Source of the DNA: an uncultured Lachnoclostridium sp.
GTDB lineage: Bacteria; Bacillota; Clostridia; Lachnospirales; Lachnospiraceae
Reading direction: 5' to 3'
DNA length: 64,000 nt
NCBI GenBank assembly: GCA_905212635.1
Contig: CAJMFH010000013.1
Coordinates: forward strand, 4,136-68,135
Positions 17,118 to 26,132 of this stretch are shown one piece after another. The notes below the pieces were generated by a model that saw only the letters and a list, made by a program, of their open reading frames with translations, had not been told where the DNA came from and searched no databases. Position numbers and translations under genes: made by a program. The first letter of the stretch is position 1. Each line of letters begins with the position of its first letter.

Positions 17118-19211
17118 ATGAGAAAAAAATGGATTGCAATTTTCATGACACTTTGCCTGCTTTTAACAGGCTGTCAGGGAAATGTAAATAAGACAGAACA
17201 AAAAGAGGAGAAACAGGAAACGGCAGAAAATACAAAGGCGGAAATAGAATGCGACTATACGTGGGCGACCCGTCATTGTACCTACCGTATTGAGACGAGT
17301 CCGTTGGTTTATATGCCGGAAAACAGCGACGAAGAGTACGAGTTTTTTTCGCAGGAGTGCCTTGTACAGAGTGATTATCAGGGGAAAGAGATTCAGAGAA
17401 TTCCAGCAGAGCAGATGGGGCTAACAGATGGGGTAGATATTACTTTTTTACACGTATCCGAAAAGGAAGTATTGATTTGCTGGAATACCTACGCAGGTGA
17501 TGAGTCGAAGGCACATATATATTCTGTGCCGGTTATTTGGAAGGATGGCAGCGAGGAAATTGCTGTGGAGAAAAAGCAATTACTATTCGAAGCGGATTCA
17601 GATTTTACGCCGGAGTATGTCGCGGATACGAAGGAATGTATTTTGCTTGACTTTGATAATAAGTTGGCAGAATATGATCGCAAAAATAACAAATTAACAC
17701 AGATAAAATATGAGAATAAACCGTTGAAATACAGTCATATTTTATATGAAAATAATATGGATTCTTTTGTGTTTTTTGCTGTAAATGGGAGAAAAAGTGC
17801 GGCGTATCATTACAGCTGTGAAACAAAGAAAGTGCGGGAAATTATAAAAGATGAGAGAAGTATGCTGTATCAGGGCGGGGAAGATAAACTGTTTTATACG
17901 GCTGTCAAAGAGGAAGAGGGCGGCTTATGTTATGACATTTATCAATATGATTGTAAAAATGGGGAAAAGTCTGTCCTTTTGACGGAAGAGCAGATTCGCA
18001 ATGCCCTTACCGAAAAACCGGAGAAGGGAATGGATCTGATCCGAGAAATGACATTTGAAAATGGAAAATTAAAATTGGAAATCAATGTAAAAGGAAAAGG
18101 CGTTCTTTTAAGCTGTGATACGCAAACCGGAGAACTGGTACAGGAGGGAGAAGGAAAATTACAGAAAATGCAGGAATATCTGCTGGAAAAACCGCTGACA
18201 AATGCCGATAAAAAATATACCAATGCAAACGACCATAATGTATTTATTCAGACAACAGAAAATGATACGAATTATTCGGTGGATGAGTATACGTTGGATG
18301 GAAAGTTCGTACGTCATATTTTTACCAATAATTTTTATTGCACGAAACCGTGGATGTTGTATTATGCGAATAATCAGGAATTAATTTTTGGTGATGGGGA
18401 ACAGGCATATACGGTTCCGCTGGTGTTGAAAGATGGAAATTCCTTTCCGCAGCCGGAAAAGGCAGAGAAAATATGTGATGCGAATATTTCGGTGTATGAG
18501 AGCAATCTGTATGCGGATGAAAATTATCTTGTGTACAACACGGTTTCAAATTATTACTGTGTATACGATCGCAAAAAGAAAGAATTTGTTAAGAAAAAAG
18601 GAATTCCGGAACGAAATGTGTATTTACTCAGTCGTGTGGGGAACTGCTTTGTATTTGACAGCACGATTGACGGAAAAGAAGGAGAATTCTTGTATGACCG
18701 GAGTGAGGATGTCCGGATCTGTATCGCAAATTGGGCAGCGGATACTGCGGTTAAAATTGGAGATGAAAAGAGAAATCAGGTGATTTATACTACGGATACA
18801 GGGATTTGGACCTATGATCTGAAAAAGAATAAAAAGGAACGTCTGGCGAAATGGGACAAACACGACTGCATTTCCGAAATGTTTATTTGGAAAGACCGGC
18901 TGTTTATGCTTACAAGTGATGAGCAGGCTTTGTATTCCTGTTCGCTCAATGAGAAAGGCAAACTTCATTATGAAGAGGAGTTTACAGAAGCAGTAAAAAG
19001 ATATGAGCAGGAGAGTCAGCTGGAAATAGATATTGAAACCATCAGAGTGGTGGAAGATAAAATAGGAATTTATGCGGGCTTATGGAGTGCTGAGGGAGAG
19101 GAAATTGAGGAAGATACGTATTTTTGTTATGATCTTGTCACCAAGCAGTTGAAAAAAGAAGAAAAAAATGATCCGGAGATGTTTTATCGTTATATAAAAA
19201 ATAGTAAGTGA
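17118..19211 (+). CDS. Tandem lipoprotein paralogue 1, probable beta-propeller
   Basis: A 697-residue predicted lipoprotein: positively charged start, hydrophobic core and lipobox LLTGC with Cys19, then a KEEKQE-rich linker. The rest carries recurring 40- to 60-residue strands with motifs such as YDRKNNK, YDRKKKEFVKKKGIPE and TYDLKKNKKERLAKW, suggesting a repeat fold, possibly a propeller like DUF5050-type proteins. No catalytic motif seen. It is the first of three paralogues in a row and probably sits on the outer face of the membrane. The function is unknown; sensing or binding is a guess. Confidence 0.75.
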   Translation: MRKKWIAIFMTLCLLLTGCQGNVNKTEQKEEKQETAENTKAEIECDYTWATRHCTYRIETSPLVYMPENSDEEYEFFSQECLVQSDYQGKEIQRIPAEQMGLTDGVDITFLHVSEKEVLICWNTYAGDESKAHIYSVPVIWKDGSEEIAVEKKQLLFEADSDFTPEYVADTKECILLDFDNKLAEYDRKNNKLTQIKYENKPLKYSHILYENNMDSFVFFAVNGRKSAAYHYSCETKKVREIIKDERSMLYQGGEDKLFYTAVKEEEGGLCYDIYQYDCKNGEKSVLLTEEQIRNALTEKPEKGMDLIREMTFENGKLKLEINVKGKGVLLSCDTQTGELVQEGEGKLQKMQEYLLEKPLTNADKKYTNANDHNVFIQTTENDTNYSVDEYTLDGKFVRHIFTNNFYCTKPWMLYYANNQELIFGDGEQAYTVPLVLKDGNSFPQPEKAEKICDANISVYESNLYADENYLVYNTVSNYYCVYDRKKKEFVKKKGIPERNVYLLSRVGNCFVFDSTIDGKEGEFLYDRSEDVRICIANWAADTAVKIGDEKRNQVIYTTDTGIWTYDLKKNKKERLAKWDKHDCISEMFIWKDRLFMLTSDEQALYSCSLNEKGKLHYEEEFTEAVKRYEQESQLEIDIETIRVVEDKIGIYAGLWSAEGEEIEEDTYFCYDLVTKQLKKEEKNDPEMFYRYIKNSK

Positions 19212-19246
19212 TTCAAATGTAAAAAAATGGAAAAGAGGAACGCCAA

Positions 19247-21388
19247 ATGAGAAAGAAATCCATCGCAGTTTTCATGACAATCTGTCTGCTTTTAACAGGC
19301 TGTCAGGGGAACGTAAATAAGACAGAACAAAAAGAGGAGAAACAGGAAACAACAGATGCTGCACAGACGGAAATCGAATGCGAGTATAAGTGGGCGACCA
19401 GTCATTGTACTTATCGGACAGAGGAAATGGGATTGTCGGATGGCGCTGATGGAGAAGACGAAGAGGATATATGCCAGGAATGTCTTGTACAGAGTGACTA
19501 TGAAGGGAAAGTGATTCAGAAAATTCCAGCGGGCAGATTGGGATTAAGAGATACACAGGGGATTTATTTTATGCACGTATCTGAAAATGAAGTATTGATT
19601 TCCAGTACGTCGGACTCCAGTGATCTGGTAAAGGTATATTCTGTGCCGGTTATCCGGAAGGGGGACAGAGAGGAAATTGCCATAGAGAAAATTCAGCAGC
19701 TGTTTGTAGAATTTGCGGATTTCCAGATGGATTGTAAGTATATTACGGATACCAAGGAGTATATATTATTTAATTGGGAAGGCGAGATGGCAGAGTATGA
19801 TCGCAAAAAGAATAAATTTACAAGGATTAAATACAAAAATAAGCCATTGGAAGTTGGTAGTATCCTATATGAAAATAACAAAGATTTTGTTGTGCTTTAT
19901 GGTTTTCTCGGGGATGAAACGGCGGTATATTATTATAACTTTGTAACCAAGAAAATGCAGGAAATTACAAAAGATGAGAGAAGTATATATCAGGGTGGGG
20001 ATGATAAATTGTTTTATACGGCTGTAAAAGGGGAAAAAAGCGGCTTATGTTATGATGTCTATCAATTTGATTGTAAAAGTGGAGAAAAGTCCGTTCTTGT
20101 GACGGAAGAGCAGATTCGGAATGCACTTTCCGAAAAACCGGAGGAGGGAATGGATCTGATCCGGGAAATAGGATATGAAGATGGAACATTGAAATTGGCA
20201 ATCAATGTAAAAGGGAAATGCGTCCTTTTAGCCTGTGATACAAAAACCGGAAAACTGGTGCAGGAGGGAGAAGGAAAATTACAGAAGACGCAGGAATATC
20301 TGCAGGAAAAACCGCTGACAAATGCCGATAAAAATTATGCGAATGCAAATGATTACAATGTATTTGTTCAAAGACTGGAAAACGATATGAATTATGTTTT
20401 GGATGAGTATACATTAGATGGAACATTTGTGCGTCATATTTTCACCAATAATTTTCATTGCACGAATCAAACATGGAAACTGCTGTATGCAAACAATCAG
20501 GAATTGATATTTTATGTGGAAGATTATGATCTGGGGAATTATTTATATACGGTTCCGCTGATGCTGGCAGATGGCAGCTCTTTTCCGCAGATGGAAAAGG
20601 CAAAGAAAATATGTAAATGTAATAAAGAACTTGAGGAGCCCCGTCAAGGGGATTTGTATGCGGACAGCGATTATATTGTCTACCAGGATGGTATGTATCA
20701 GATCCATGTATATGACCGGAAAAAGAAAACGTTTGTAAAGATAAAAGGCATTCCGGAAACCAATATGTATTTGAGTGGTCTTGTGGGGAAATATTTTATT
20801 CTTAGCAGCAAGCCTTATAAGGAAAAAGGAAAAGAAAAGTATGCGTTTTCCTATTATAAGATTGGTTCGGATCAGATACATATTATGGATCCGGCGTGCT
20901 ATACATCGGCAGCTGCCATTGGTGATAAAAAGAGGAAACAGGTGATTTATGCACTGCGTACGGGGATTTGGACCTATGATCTGAAACAGGATAAAAAGAA
21001 ACGTTTGGTCAAATGGAACAAAAAGGATTATGTTTCTGAAATGTGTATCCGGAAAAATCGGTTGTTCGTGTTTACAGGTGAAAAGGATGAAGTATATTCT
21101 TATTCCCTGACGGGGAAAGAAAAACAACTCCACTATGAGAAAGAGTTCACAGAGATATTGAAGAAATATGAACAGGAGAATGATCTGGAACTGGTGATTG
21201 ATTCTGTCGACGTGGTAAATAATAAAATCTGCATACATTCCTGGCAAGATGACGAGTATCTCATATATCTTTGCTATGACCCTGCCACGAAACAACTGAA
21301 AAAAGTAAGAAAAAGCGATCCTGAGATGTTATATTTTTTGTTATGCAGGGATGGAGCTTCGGTAGATGAGTGGGATCGTGATGAATAG
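19247..21388 (+). CDS. Tandem lipoprotein paralogue 2
   Basis: A 713-residue paralogue with signal peptide and lipobox LLTGC (Cys19). The first 40 codons are almost identical in DNA to the neighbours, whereas the region just after (residues 45-75) differs strongly, including an acidic insert DGEDEEDI. Later blocks are again conserved (EQIRNALSEKPEEGMDLIRE, VRHIFTNNF, TYDLKQDKKKRLVKW). The C-terminus has an extra GASVDEWDRDE tail. The pattern fits duplication followed by divergence of exposed parts. Ribosome-binding site AGAGGAACG precedes the ATG. Confidence 0.75.
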   Translation: MRKKSIAVFMTICLLLTGCQGNVNKTEQKEEKQETTDAAQTEIECEYKWATSHCTYRTEEMGLSDGADGEDEEDICQECLVQSDYEGKVIQKIPAGRLGLRDTQGIYFMHVSENEVLISSTSDSSDLVKVYSVPVIRKGDREEIAIEKIQQLFVEFADFQMDCKYITDTKEYILFNWEGEMAEYDRKKNKFTRIKYKNKPLEVGSILYENNKDFVVLYGFLGDETAVYYYNFVTKKMQEITKDERSIYQGGDDKLFYTAVKGEKSGLCYDVYQFDCKSGEKSVLVTEEQIRNALSEKPEEGMDLIREIGYEDGTLKLAINVKGKCVLLACDTKTGKLVQEGEGKLQKTQEYLQEKPLTNADKNYANANDYNVFVQRLENDMNYVLDEYTLDGTFVRHIFTNNFHCTNQTWKLLYANNQELIFYVEDYDLGNYLYTVPLMLADGSSFPQMEKAKKICKCNKELEEPRQGDLYADSDYIVYQDGMYQIHVYDRKKKTFVKIKGIPETNMYLSGLVGKYFILSSKPYKEKGKEKYAFSYYKIGSDQIHIMDPACYTSAAAIGDKKRKQVIYALRTGIWTYDLKQDKKKRLVKWNKKDYVSEMCIRKNRLFVFTGEKDEVYSYSLTGKEKQLHYEKEFTEILKKYEQENDLELVIDSVDVVNNKICIHSWQDDEYLIYLCYDPATKQLKKVRKSDPEMLYFLLCRDGASVDEWDRDE

Positions 21389-21414
21389 AAAAATATGGAA
21401 AAGAGGAGTACAAA

Positions 21415-23526
21415 ATGAAGAAAATAACAATTTTAATTTTCATGGCACTCTGTCTGTTTTTAACAGGCTGTCAGGGGAACGTAAATAAGACAGAACAAAA
21501 AGAGGAGAAACAGGAAACAGCAGATGCTGCGCAGGCGGAAATACAATGTGAGTATGAGTGGGCAACCAGTCATTGTACCTATCGGACAGAGGAATTGCCG
21601 GACGGTGATGGTGACGATGAGGAGGATGACGAATGGCAGGAGTGGCTTTTGCAGTGCGACTATCAGGGAAACGTACTCCAGAAAATTCCGGAAAAGAAGT
21701 TTGATACAGAGATGATTACATTTTTAGATGTATCAGAAAATGAAATATTGTTTTCCGAGGAGTCAGACCAAATAAACGTGTATTCTGTGCCGGTTATCTG
21801 GAAAGACGGCAAAGAAGAAATTGCGGTAGATAAAAAACAATTGGTATTTGAAAATTATTTGGACAGCAGGTTTAATGATTTCGAGTATATTGCGTCGACA
21901 AAGGAGTGTATTTTATTTCAATATGACTTCGGTGATAAGATGGCAGAGTATGATCGAAGAAGTAAGAAATTTTCAAAGATTGAATATAACAATGTACCAT
22001 TAAAAGATGAAGATGGCGATATTATATATCAAAATAACAACGATTCTTTTGTGTTTTTTGCCACACAGCGAAGCAAAAGTGCGGCATATCATTATAATTA
22101 TGAGACAAAAAAAGTGCAGGAAATTATAAAGAATCAGGAGTATATGCTGTATCAGGCAGGGGAAGACAAATTGTTTTTTACAGCTGTAAAAGGGGAAAAA
22201 AGCGGTTTATGTTATGATGTATATCAATATGACTGCAAAAATGGGAAAAAGTCTGTTCTTGTGACGGAAGAGCAGATTCGGAATGTACTTTCAGAAAAAC
22301 CGGAGGAGGGAATGGATCTGATCCGGGAAATAACGTATGAAGATGGTAAGGTTGAATTGGAAATAAATGTAAAGGGGAAAGGAGTCCTTTTATGCTGTGA
22401 TACACAGACAGGAAAACTGGTGCAGGAGGGCGAGGGAAGATTGCAGAAAACGCAGGAATATTCACTCGAAAAACCACTGACAAATGCCAATCAGAACTAT
22501 ATCTATGCAAATGATTACAATGTATTTGGTCAAATATCAGAAGAAGACAAGAGTAATTGTTGTCTGGACGAATATACATTAGATGGAAAGTTTGTACGTC
22601 ATATTTTTACAAATAATTTCTGTGATACGAAATATTGGTATTTGTTGTATGTGAACAATGAGGAATTGTTATTTAGTGTTTCCGAAGGAGAAGATGAATA
22701 TTTATACACGGTTCCTCTGGTGTTAGTAGATGGCAGTTCTTTCCCACAGATGGAAAAGGCAGAGAAAATAGTTAAAATTGAAGAGTATGATAGTGGTCTG
22801 TATGCCGATAAAAATTATATTACATTTGCGGATGGGATGTCGCAGATTCATGTATATGACCGAAAAAAGAAAACGTTTGTAAAGGTAAAATGCATTCCGA
22901 AAACAGATATGAATTTAGTGACCAAGGTAGGTAACTATTTTATTTTTGACAGCATATCTTATTATACTACAAAAAAAGGAAAAGTAGAGGATGCTTTTTC
23001 CTATTACAAGACTGGTTCCGATCAACTTCATATTATGGATCCGATGTGTGATGGACCTATCATTGGTGATGAAAAGAGAAAACAGGTAATTTATGTACGG
23101 GGTACAAAGATTTGGACCTATGATCTGAAACATAATAAAAAGGAGTGTTTGGTGAAAGGAAACAAGAAGGATGATATTTATGAAATGTGTATCCGGAAAG
23201 ACCGGTTGTATGTGTTTACAACAGGTGAAATGATTGATGGAGAGTCGACGAATGGATATTCGACGGATGTATATTCTTATTCTTTGGAGGGAAAGGACAA
23301 ACAGCTTTGCTATGAGAAAGAGTTCACAGAGGCATTGAAGAAATTTGAACAGGAGAACGACGAGAATATGCTTTGGGCGTATGATTTCAGCGAGGTCAAT
23401 AATAAAATCTATATACGGGGTGAGGCTGACGATTATTATCTTTGTTATGACCCTACTACGAAACAACTGAAACAAGTAAGAAAAAACGATCCCGAGATGT
23501 TCTGTTTTTTAGTAAATAAATCGTAA
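21415..23526 (+). CDS. Tandem lipoprotein paralogue 3, stop codon provided by a mobile element
   Basis: A 703-residue paralogue, lipobox FLTGC with Cys19, acidic insert DGDGDDEEDDE at the variable position, and the same conserved repeat motifs (YDRKKKTFVKVKCIPK, TYDLKHNKKECLVK). The coding frame ends VNKS followed by TAA at 23524-23526, and that TAA is part of the terminal inverted repeat of the element at 23523-23715. Reading through the target duplication without the element gives one more residue and then TAA, so the protein lost only a terminal Tyr. Confidence 0.76.
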   Translation: MKKITILIFMALCLFLTGCQGNVNKTEQKEEKQETADAAQAEIQCEYEWATSHCTYRTEELPDGDGDDEEDDEWQEWLLQCDYQGNVLQKIPEKKFDTEMITFLDVSENEILFSEESDQINVYSVPVIWKDGKEEIAVDKKQLVFENYLDSRFNDFEYIASTKECILFQYDFGDKMAEYDRRSKKFSKIEYNNVPLKDEDGDIIYQNNNDSFVFFATQRSKSAAYHYNYETKKVQEIIKNQEYMLYQAGEDKLFFTAVKGEKSGLCYDVYQYDCKNGKKSVLVTEEQIRNVLSEKPEEGMDLIREITYEDGKVELEINVKGKGVLLCCDTQTGKLVQEGEGRLQKTQEYSLEKPLTNANQNYIYANDYNVFGQISEEDKSNCCLDEYTLDGKFVRHIFTNNFCDTKYWYLLYVNNEELLFSVSEGEDEYLYTVPLVLVDGSSFPQMEKAEKIVKIEEYDSGLYADKNYITFADGMSQIHVYDRKKKTFVKVKCIPKTDMNLVTKVGNYFIFDSISYYTTKKGKVEDAFSYYKTGSDQLHIMDPMCDGPIIGDEKRKQVIYVRGTKIWTYDLKHNKKECLVKGNKKDDIYEMCIRKDRLYVFTTGEMIDGESTNGYSTDVYSYSLEGKDKQLCYEKEFTEALKKFEQENDENMLWAYDFSEVNNKIYIRGEADDYYLCYDPTTKQLKQVRKNDPEMFCFLVNKS

Positions 23527-23715
23527 CTATTCAGGATCAATGTATGGAAATCAATGAATCGTCGTGCTTGCACGTAAGAGGCTTTGATTTCCATACATTT
23601 AGATCCTAATAGGGCTCCCCTCCCCATATGAGCATTTTTAGCCTTGTCAAAGGCGAGAAAGAACACAAAGTGTTCGAAATGCGAATGTGCAGGGAGGGGT
23701 GTCCTGAATAGTTAC
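23523..23715 (-). mobile_element. MITE-like element, copy A (193 bp)
   Basis: Ends in GTAACTATTCAGG (23523-23535) and CCTGAATAGTTAC (23703-23715), a perfect 13-bp inverted pair. Flanks AATAAATC and AATAAAAC match in 7 of 8 bases, consistent with an 8-bp target duplication. It is inverted relative to copies B-D. It contains the hairpins GAACAC/GTGTTC and GCCTT/AAGGC inside a CTCCCC/GGGGAG stem, and the second arm with stem ATGTATGGAAATCA and loop around CTTACGTGCAAGCACG. No open frame of its own. GTAA ends and 8-bp duplications are the rule for IS66-family elements, so an IS66 transposase may have moved it. Confidence 0.88.
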
Positions 23716-23749
23716 AATAAAACGTATTAATGCAAAGGAGTGGTAAAAT

Positions 23750-24628
23750 ATGGAAATCAGGGTGCTTCGCTATTTTCTTGTGACGGCACGGGAACAAAAT
23801 ATTACGAAGGCAGCGGAACTTCTTCACATCACGCAGCCAACTTTGTCGAGACAGCTGGCGGCGCTGGAAGAAGAACTTGGCACGTCCCTTTTTATCCGTG
23901 GAAATAAAAAGATCACTCTTACGGAAAAAGGAATCCTGTTAAAGCGGCGGGCCATGGAGATTTTGGAACTGGAAGAAAAGACATTGGAAGAAATTCTTGA
24001 TAAAGAGCATCTCGTAGAAGGAAGTGTCACGATCGGCTGCGGGGAATATGGGGCGACGGAGACGCTGGCAAAAATCTGTGAAAAATACCGGGAAAAGTAT
24101 CCGAAAGTTCAGATCCGCCTTCATACTGCGACGGCAGATGTGGTTCATGACCGGATGAAACAGGGTCTGGTAGACATTGGAATGTTTATGGAACCGGTCA
24201 ATACGGATGAATTTGATTATATCCGCCTGCCGGAAGAGGAGCCGTGGGTTGTCGTCATGCGGCCGGAAGATCCGCTGGCGCAAAAGAAGGTGGTTACGAA
24301 AAAGGACATTCTGCCACTTCCCGTAATCCTGCCGGAGCGGCTTAATGTGCAGAGTGAGCTGGCAAACTGGTTTGGCAGGGATTATGAAAAATTAAACGCG
24401 GCATTTGTCGGAAATCTGGCGACCAATTCTGCTGTGATGGCGCAAAACGGGCTGGCTTATCTTATTACGATCGAAGGAGCGATGCGGTTTTGGGACAAGA
24501 GCCGTCTAACCTACCGGAAACTGTCACCGGAAATGAGTTCAAAGACCTTGATCGCATGGCGCAGAAATATTCCGTATTCTCTTGCCGTGACAAAATTTAT
24601 CGAAGAAATCAATGCCTTTCAGGCATGA
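23750..24628 (+). CDS. LysR-family transcriptional regulator
   Basis: A 292-residue LysR protein: HTH in residues 1-60 (LRYFLVTAREQNITKAAELL, TQPTLSRQLAALEEELG) and effector-binding domain from about residue 90. AAAGGAG precedes the ATG. It lies just upstream of, and in the same direction as, the flavodoxin and CMD/cupin genes, which have their own promoter region with an inverted repeat; it is their probable regulator. The 5' flank is the mobile element copy A, whose insertion leaves 34 bases before the ATG, so its own promoter may be affected or supplied from upstream. Confidence 0.88.
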   Translation: MEIRVLRYFLVTAREQNITKAAELLHITQPTLSRQLAALEEELGTSLFIRGNKKITLTEKGILLKRRAMEILELEEKTLEEILDKEHLVEGSVTIGCGEYGATETLAKICEKYREKYPKVQIRLHTATADVVHDRMKQGLVDIGMFMEPVNTDEFDYIRLPEEEPWVVVMRPEDPLAQKKVVTKKDILPLPVILPERLNVQSELANWFGRDYEKLNAAFVGNLATNSAVMAQNGLAYLITIEGAMRFWDKSRLTYRKLSPEMSSKTLIAWRRNIPYSLAVTKFIEEINAFQA

Positions 24629-24672
24629 CAGACGATAAAATACAAGTATTAGACATATAGAAAAAATTGGCT

Positions 24673-24721
24673 TATAATAAGTGTGTAAGAAGACAGAGAT
24701 GCCTTTTTACACACTATTTTT
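24673..24721 (+). promoter_or_regulatory. Flavodoxin promoter region with 9-bp inverted repeat
   Basis: A TATAAT box sits at 24673-24678 (poor -35, TTAGAC, 18 bases upstream). AGTGTGTAA (24680-24688) and TTACACACT (24707-24715) form a perfect 9-bp inverted repeat followed by ATTTTTG. The arms straddle the expected transcription start, so it could be an operator for the LysR regulator or, for transcripts from upstream, a terminator of the LysR mRNA. Confidence 0.5.
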
Positions 24722-24738
24722 GTTAGGAGAAATGTAGT

Positions 24739-25203
24739 ATGAGTAAAAAGTTAGTCGCATATTTTAGTGCCAGTGGTACGACAAAAAAGGCAGCAGAAAT
24801 GGTAGCAAAAGCAGCCGGAGCAGATCTTTATGAGATCAAACCGAAAACGGCTTATACAAAAGCAGATTTGAACTGGATGGATAAAAAATCCCGAAGCAGT
24901 GTAGAGATGGCAGATAAAAAAATCCGTCCGGAACTGGCAGATACAGACGCAGATATTGCAGCATACGACGAGATCCTGATTGGTTTCCCAATCTGGTGGT
25001 ATGTGGCACCGACGATCATTAACACCTTTTTGGAAAGTTATGATTTTTCCGGAAAGAAGATCATTTTGTTTGCAACATCCGGCGGAAGCGGATTTGGAAA
25101 TACGGTAAAAGAATTAAAAGACAGTGCGCCGGGCGCAGAGATCGTAGAGGGAAAACTGTTAAATCGTTCGTCTGAGATCGCAGACTGGGCAGCTTCATTA
25201 TAA
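24739..25203 (+). CDS. Flavodoxin
   Basis: A 154-residue flavodoxin-fold protein of the type usually annotated flavodoxin in gut Clostridia. FMN phosphate-binding loop FSASGTTKKAA at residues 9-19, then GFPIWWYVAP and the ATSGGSGFGN segment of the 90s loop. It acts as an electron carrier or small NAD(P)H-dependent reductase component. The CMD/cupin gene follows after 19 bases with a strong AAAGGAGG site, so they are co-expressed. Confidence 0.88.
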   Translation: MSKKLVAYFSASGTTKKAAEMVAKAAGADLYEIKPKTAYTKADLNWMDKKSRSSVEMADKKIRPELADTDADIAAYDEILIGFPIWWYVAPTIINTFLESYDFSGKKIILFATSGGSGFGNTVKELKDSAPGAEIVEGKLLNRSSEIADWAASL

Positions 25204-25222
25204 GATAAAGGAGGAGAAGAAC

Positions 25223-25981
25223 ATGGCAAAGATCGTACAGACCGCAGGAAGAAATGCACTTGGTGAATTTGCACCACAATTTGCACATTTTAATGACGAT
25301 GTATTATTTGGAGAAAACTGGAATAATAATGACATTGATGTAAAGACACGAAGCATCATTACGGTGGTTGCCCTTATGGCACAGGGAATTACGGATTCTT
25401 CTCTGAAGTTCCATCTGCAAAACGCAAAAGATCATGGAGTGACACAAAAAGAGATTACAGCTGTTATTACGCACGTTGGATTTTATGCGGGCTGGCCAAA
25501 AGCATGGGCGGTATTTAATCTGGCAAAGGAAGTGTGGGAGACAGGCGAAGGAGATCTTCCTTATGAAGATGAGGCAATGCGTGCGCATGCCAAATCGATG
25601 GTATTTCCGATCGGAGAGCCAAACGATGCATTTGCCCGATATTTTATCGGACAGAGTTATCTTGCACCGGTATCGACAGAGCAGGTTGGAATATTTAATG
25701 TAACATTTGAACCGGGATGCCGCAACAACTGGCACATTCATCACGCAAAAAGCGGTGGCGGACAGATCCTTGTCTGTGTGGCAGGACGCGGTTATTATCA
25801 GGAAGAGGGAAAAGAGCCGGTAGAAATGAAACCGGGCGACTGCATCAACATTCCGGCAGAAGTGAAACATTGGCATGGAGCAGCACCGGACAGCTGGTTC
25901 TCTCATCTGGCAATTGAAGTACCGGGCGAGGAGACTTCCAACGAGTGGTGTGAGCCGGTTGAGCATGAAATGTACCGCTAG
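25223..25981 (+). CDS. Carboxymuconolactone decarboxylase-like/cupin fusion protein
   Basis: 252 residues. The N-terminal 115 residues are a CMD/AhpD-like helical domain (RSIITVVALMAQGI, then HVGFYAGWPKAWA), but the Cys-x-x-Cys pair of peroxidase-active AhpD is absent. The C-terminal half is a cupin: NNWHIHHAKSGGGQILVCVAGRGYYQ followed by PGDCINIPAEVKHWHGA, with the metal-binding His residues. Such fusions accompany flavodoxins and LysR regulators in many Firmicutes and may act on quinone-like or lactone substrates; the actual reaction is unknown. The gene is followed by a terminator. Confidence 0.85.
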   Translation: MAKIVQTAGRNALGEFAPQFAHFNDDVLFGENWNNNDIDVKTRSIITVVALMAQGITDSSLKFHLQNAKDHGVTQKEITAVITHVGFYAGWPKAWAVFNLAKEVWETGEGDLPYEDEAMRAHAKSMVFPIGEPNDAFARYFIGQSYLAPVSTEQVGIFNVTFEPGCRNNWHIHHAKSGGGQILVCVAGRGYYQEEGKEPVEMKPGDCINIPAEVKHWHGAAPDSWFSHLAIEVPGEETSNEWCEPVEHEMYR

Positions 25982-26033
25982 GAGGTCAGCTATGAAAAAT
26001 ACCATTGTGACAAAATAATACATGTATAGCACA

Positions 26034-26065
26034 AAAAAATCCATTCCCGTCGGAGTGGATTTTTT
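26034..26065 (+). terminator. Bidirectional-looking terminator after the flavodoxin operon
   Basis: AAAAAATCCA (26034-26043) pairs with TGGATTTTTT (26056-26065) across 12 bases. The A-tract and T-tract make it function on either strand. It lies before the arabinofuranosidase gene, whose true start must therefore be downstream (26133). Confidence 0.85.
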
Positions 26066-26132
26066 GTATGATGACAAAAGAGTAAGAAAGAGTTTGCCGG
26101 AGGCAGAACAAAAAAGAAATGGAGAGAGTAAA

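Noticed and set aside
26022..26132. 37-codon N-terminal extension of the arabinofuranosidase
   Set aside because: It would run through a terminator hairpin; GH51 homology starts right after the ATG at 26133, which has a good ribosome-binding site.
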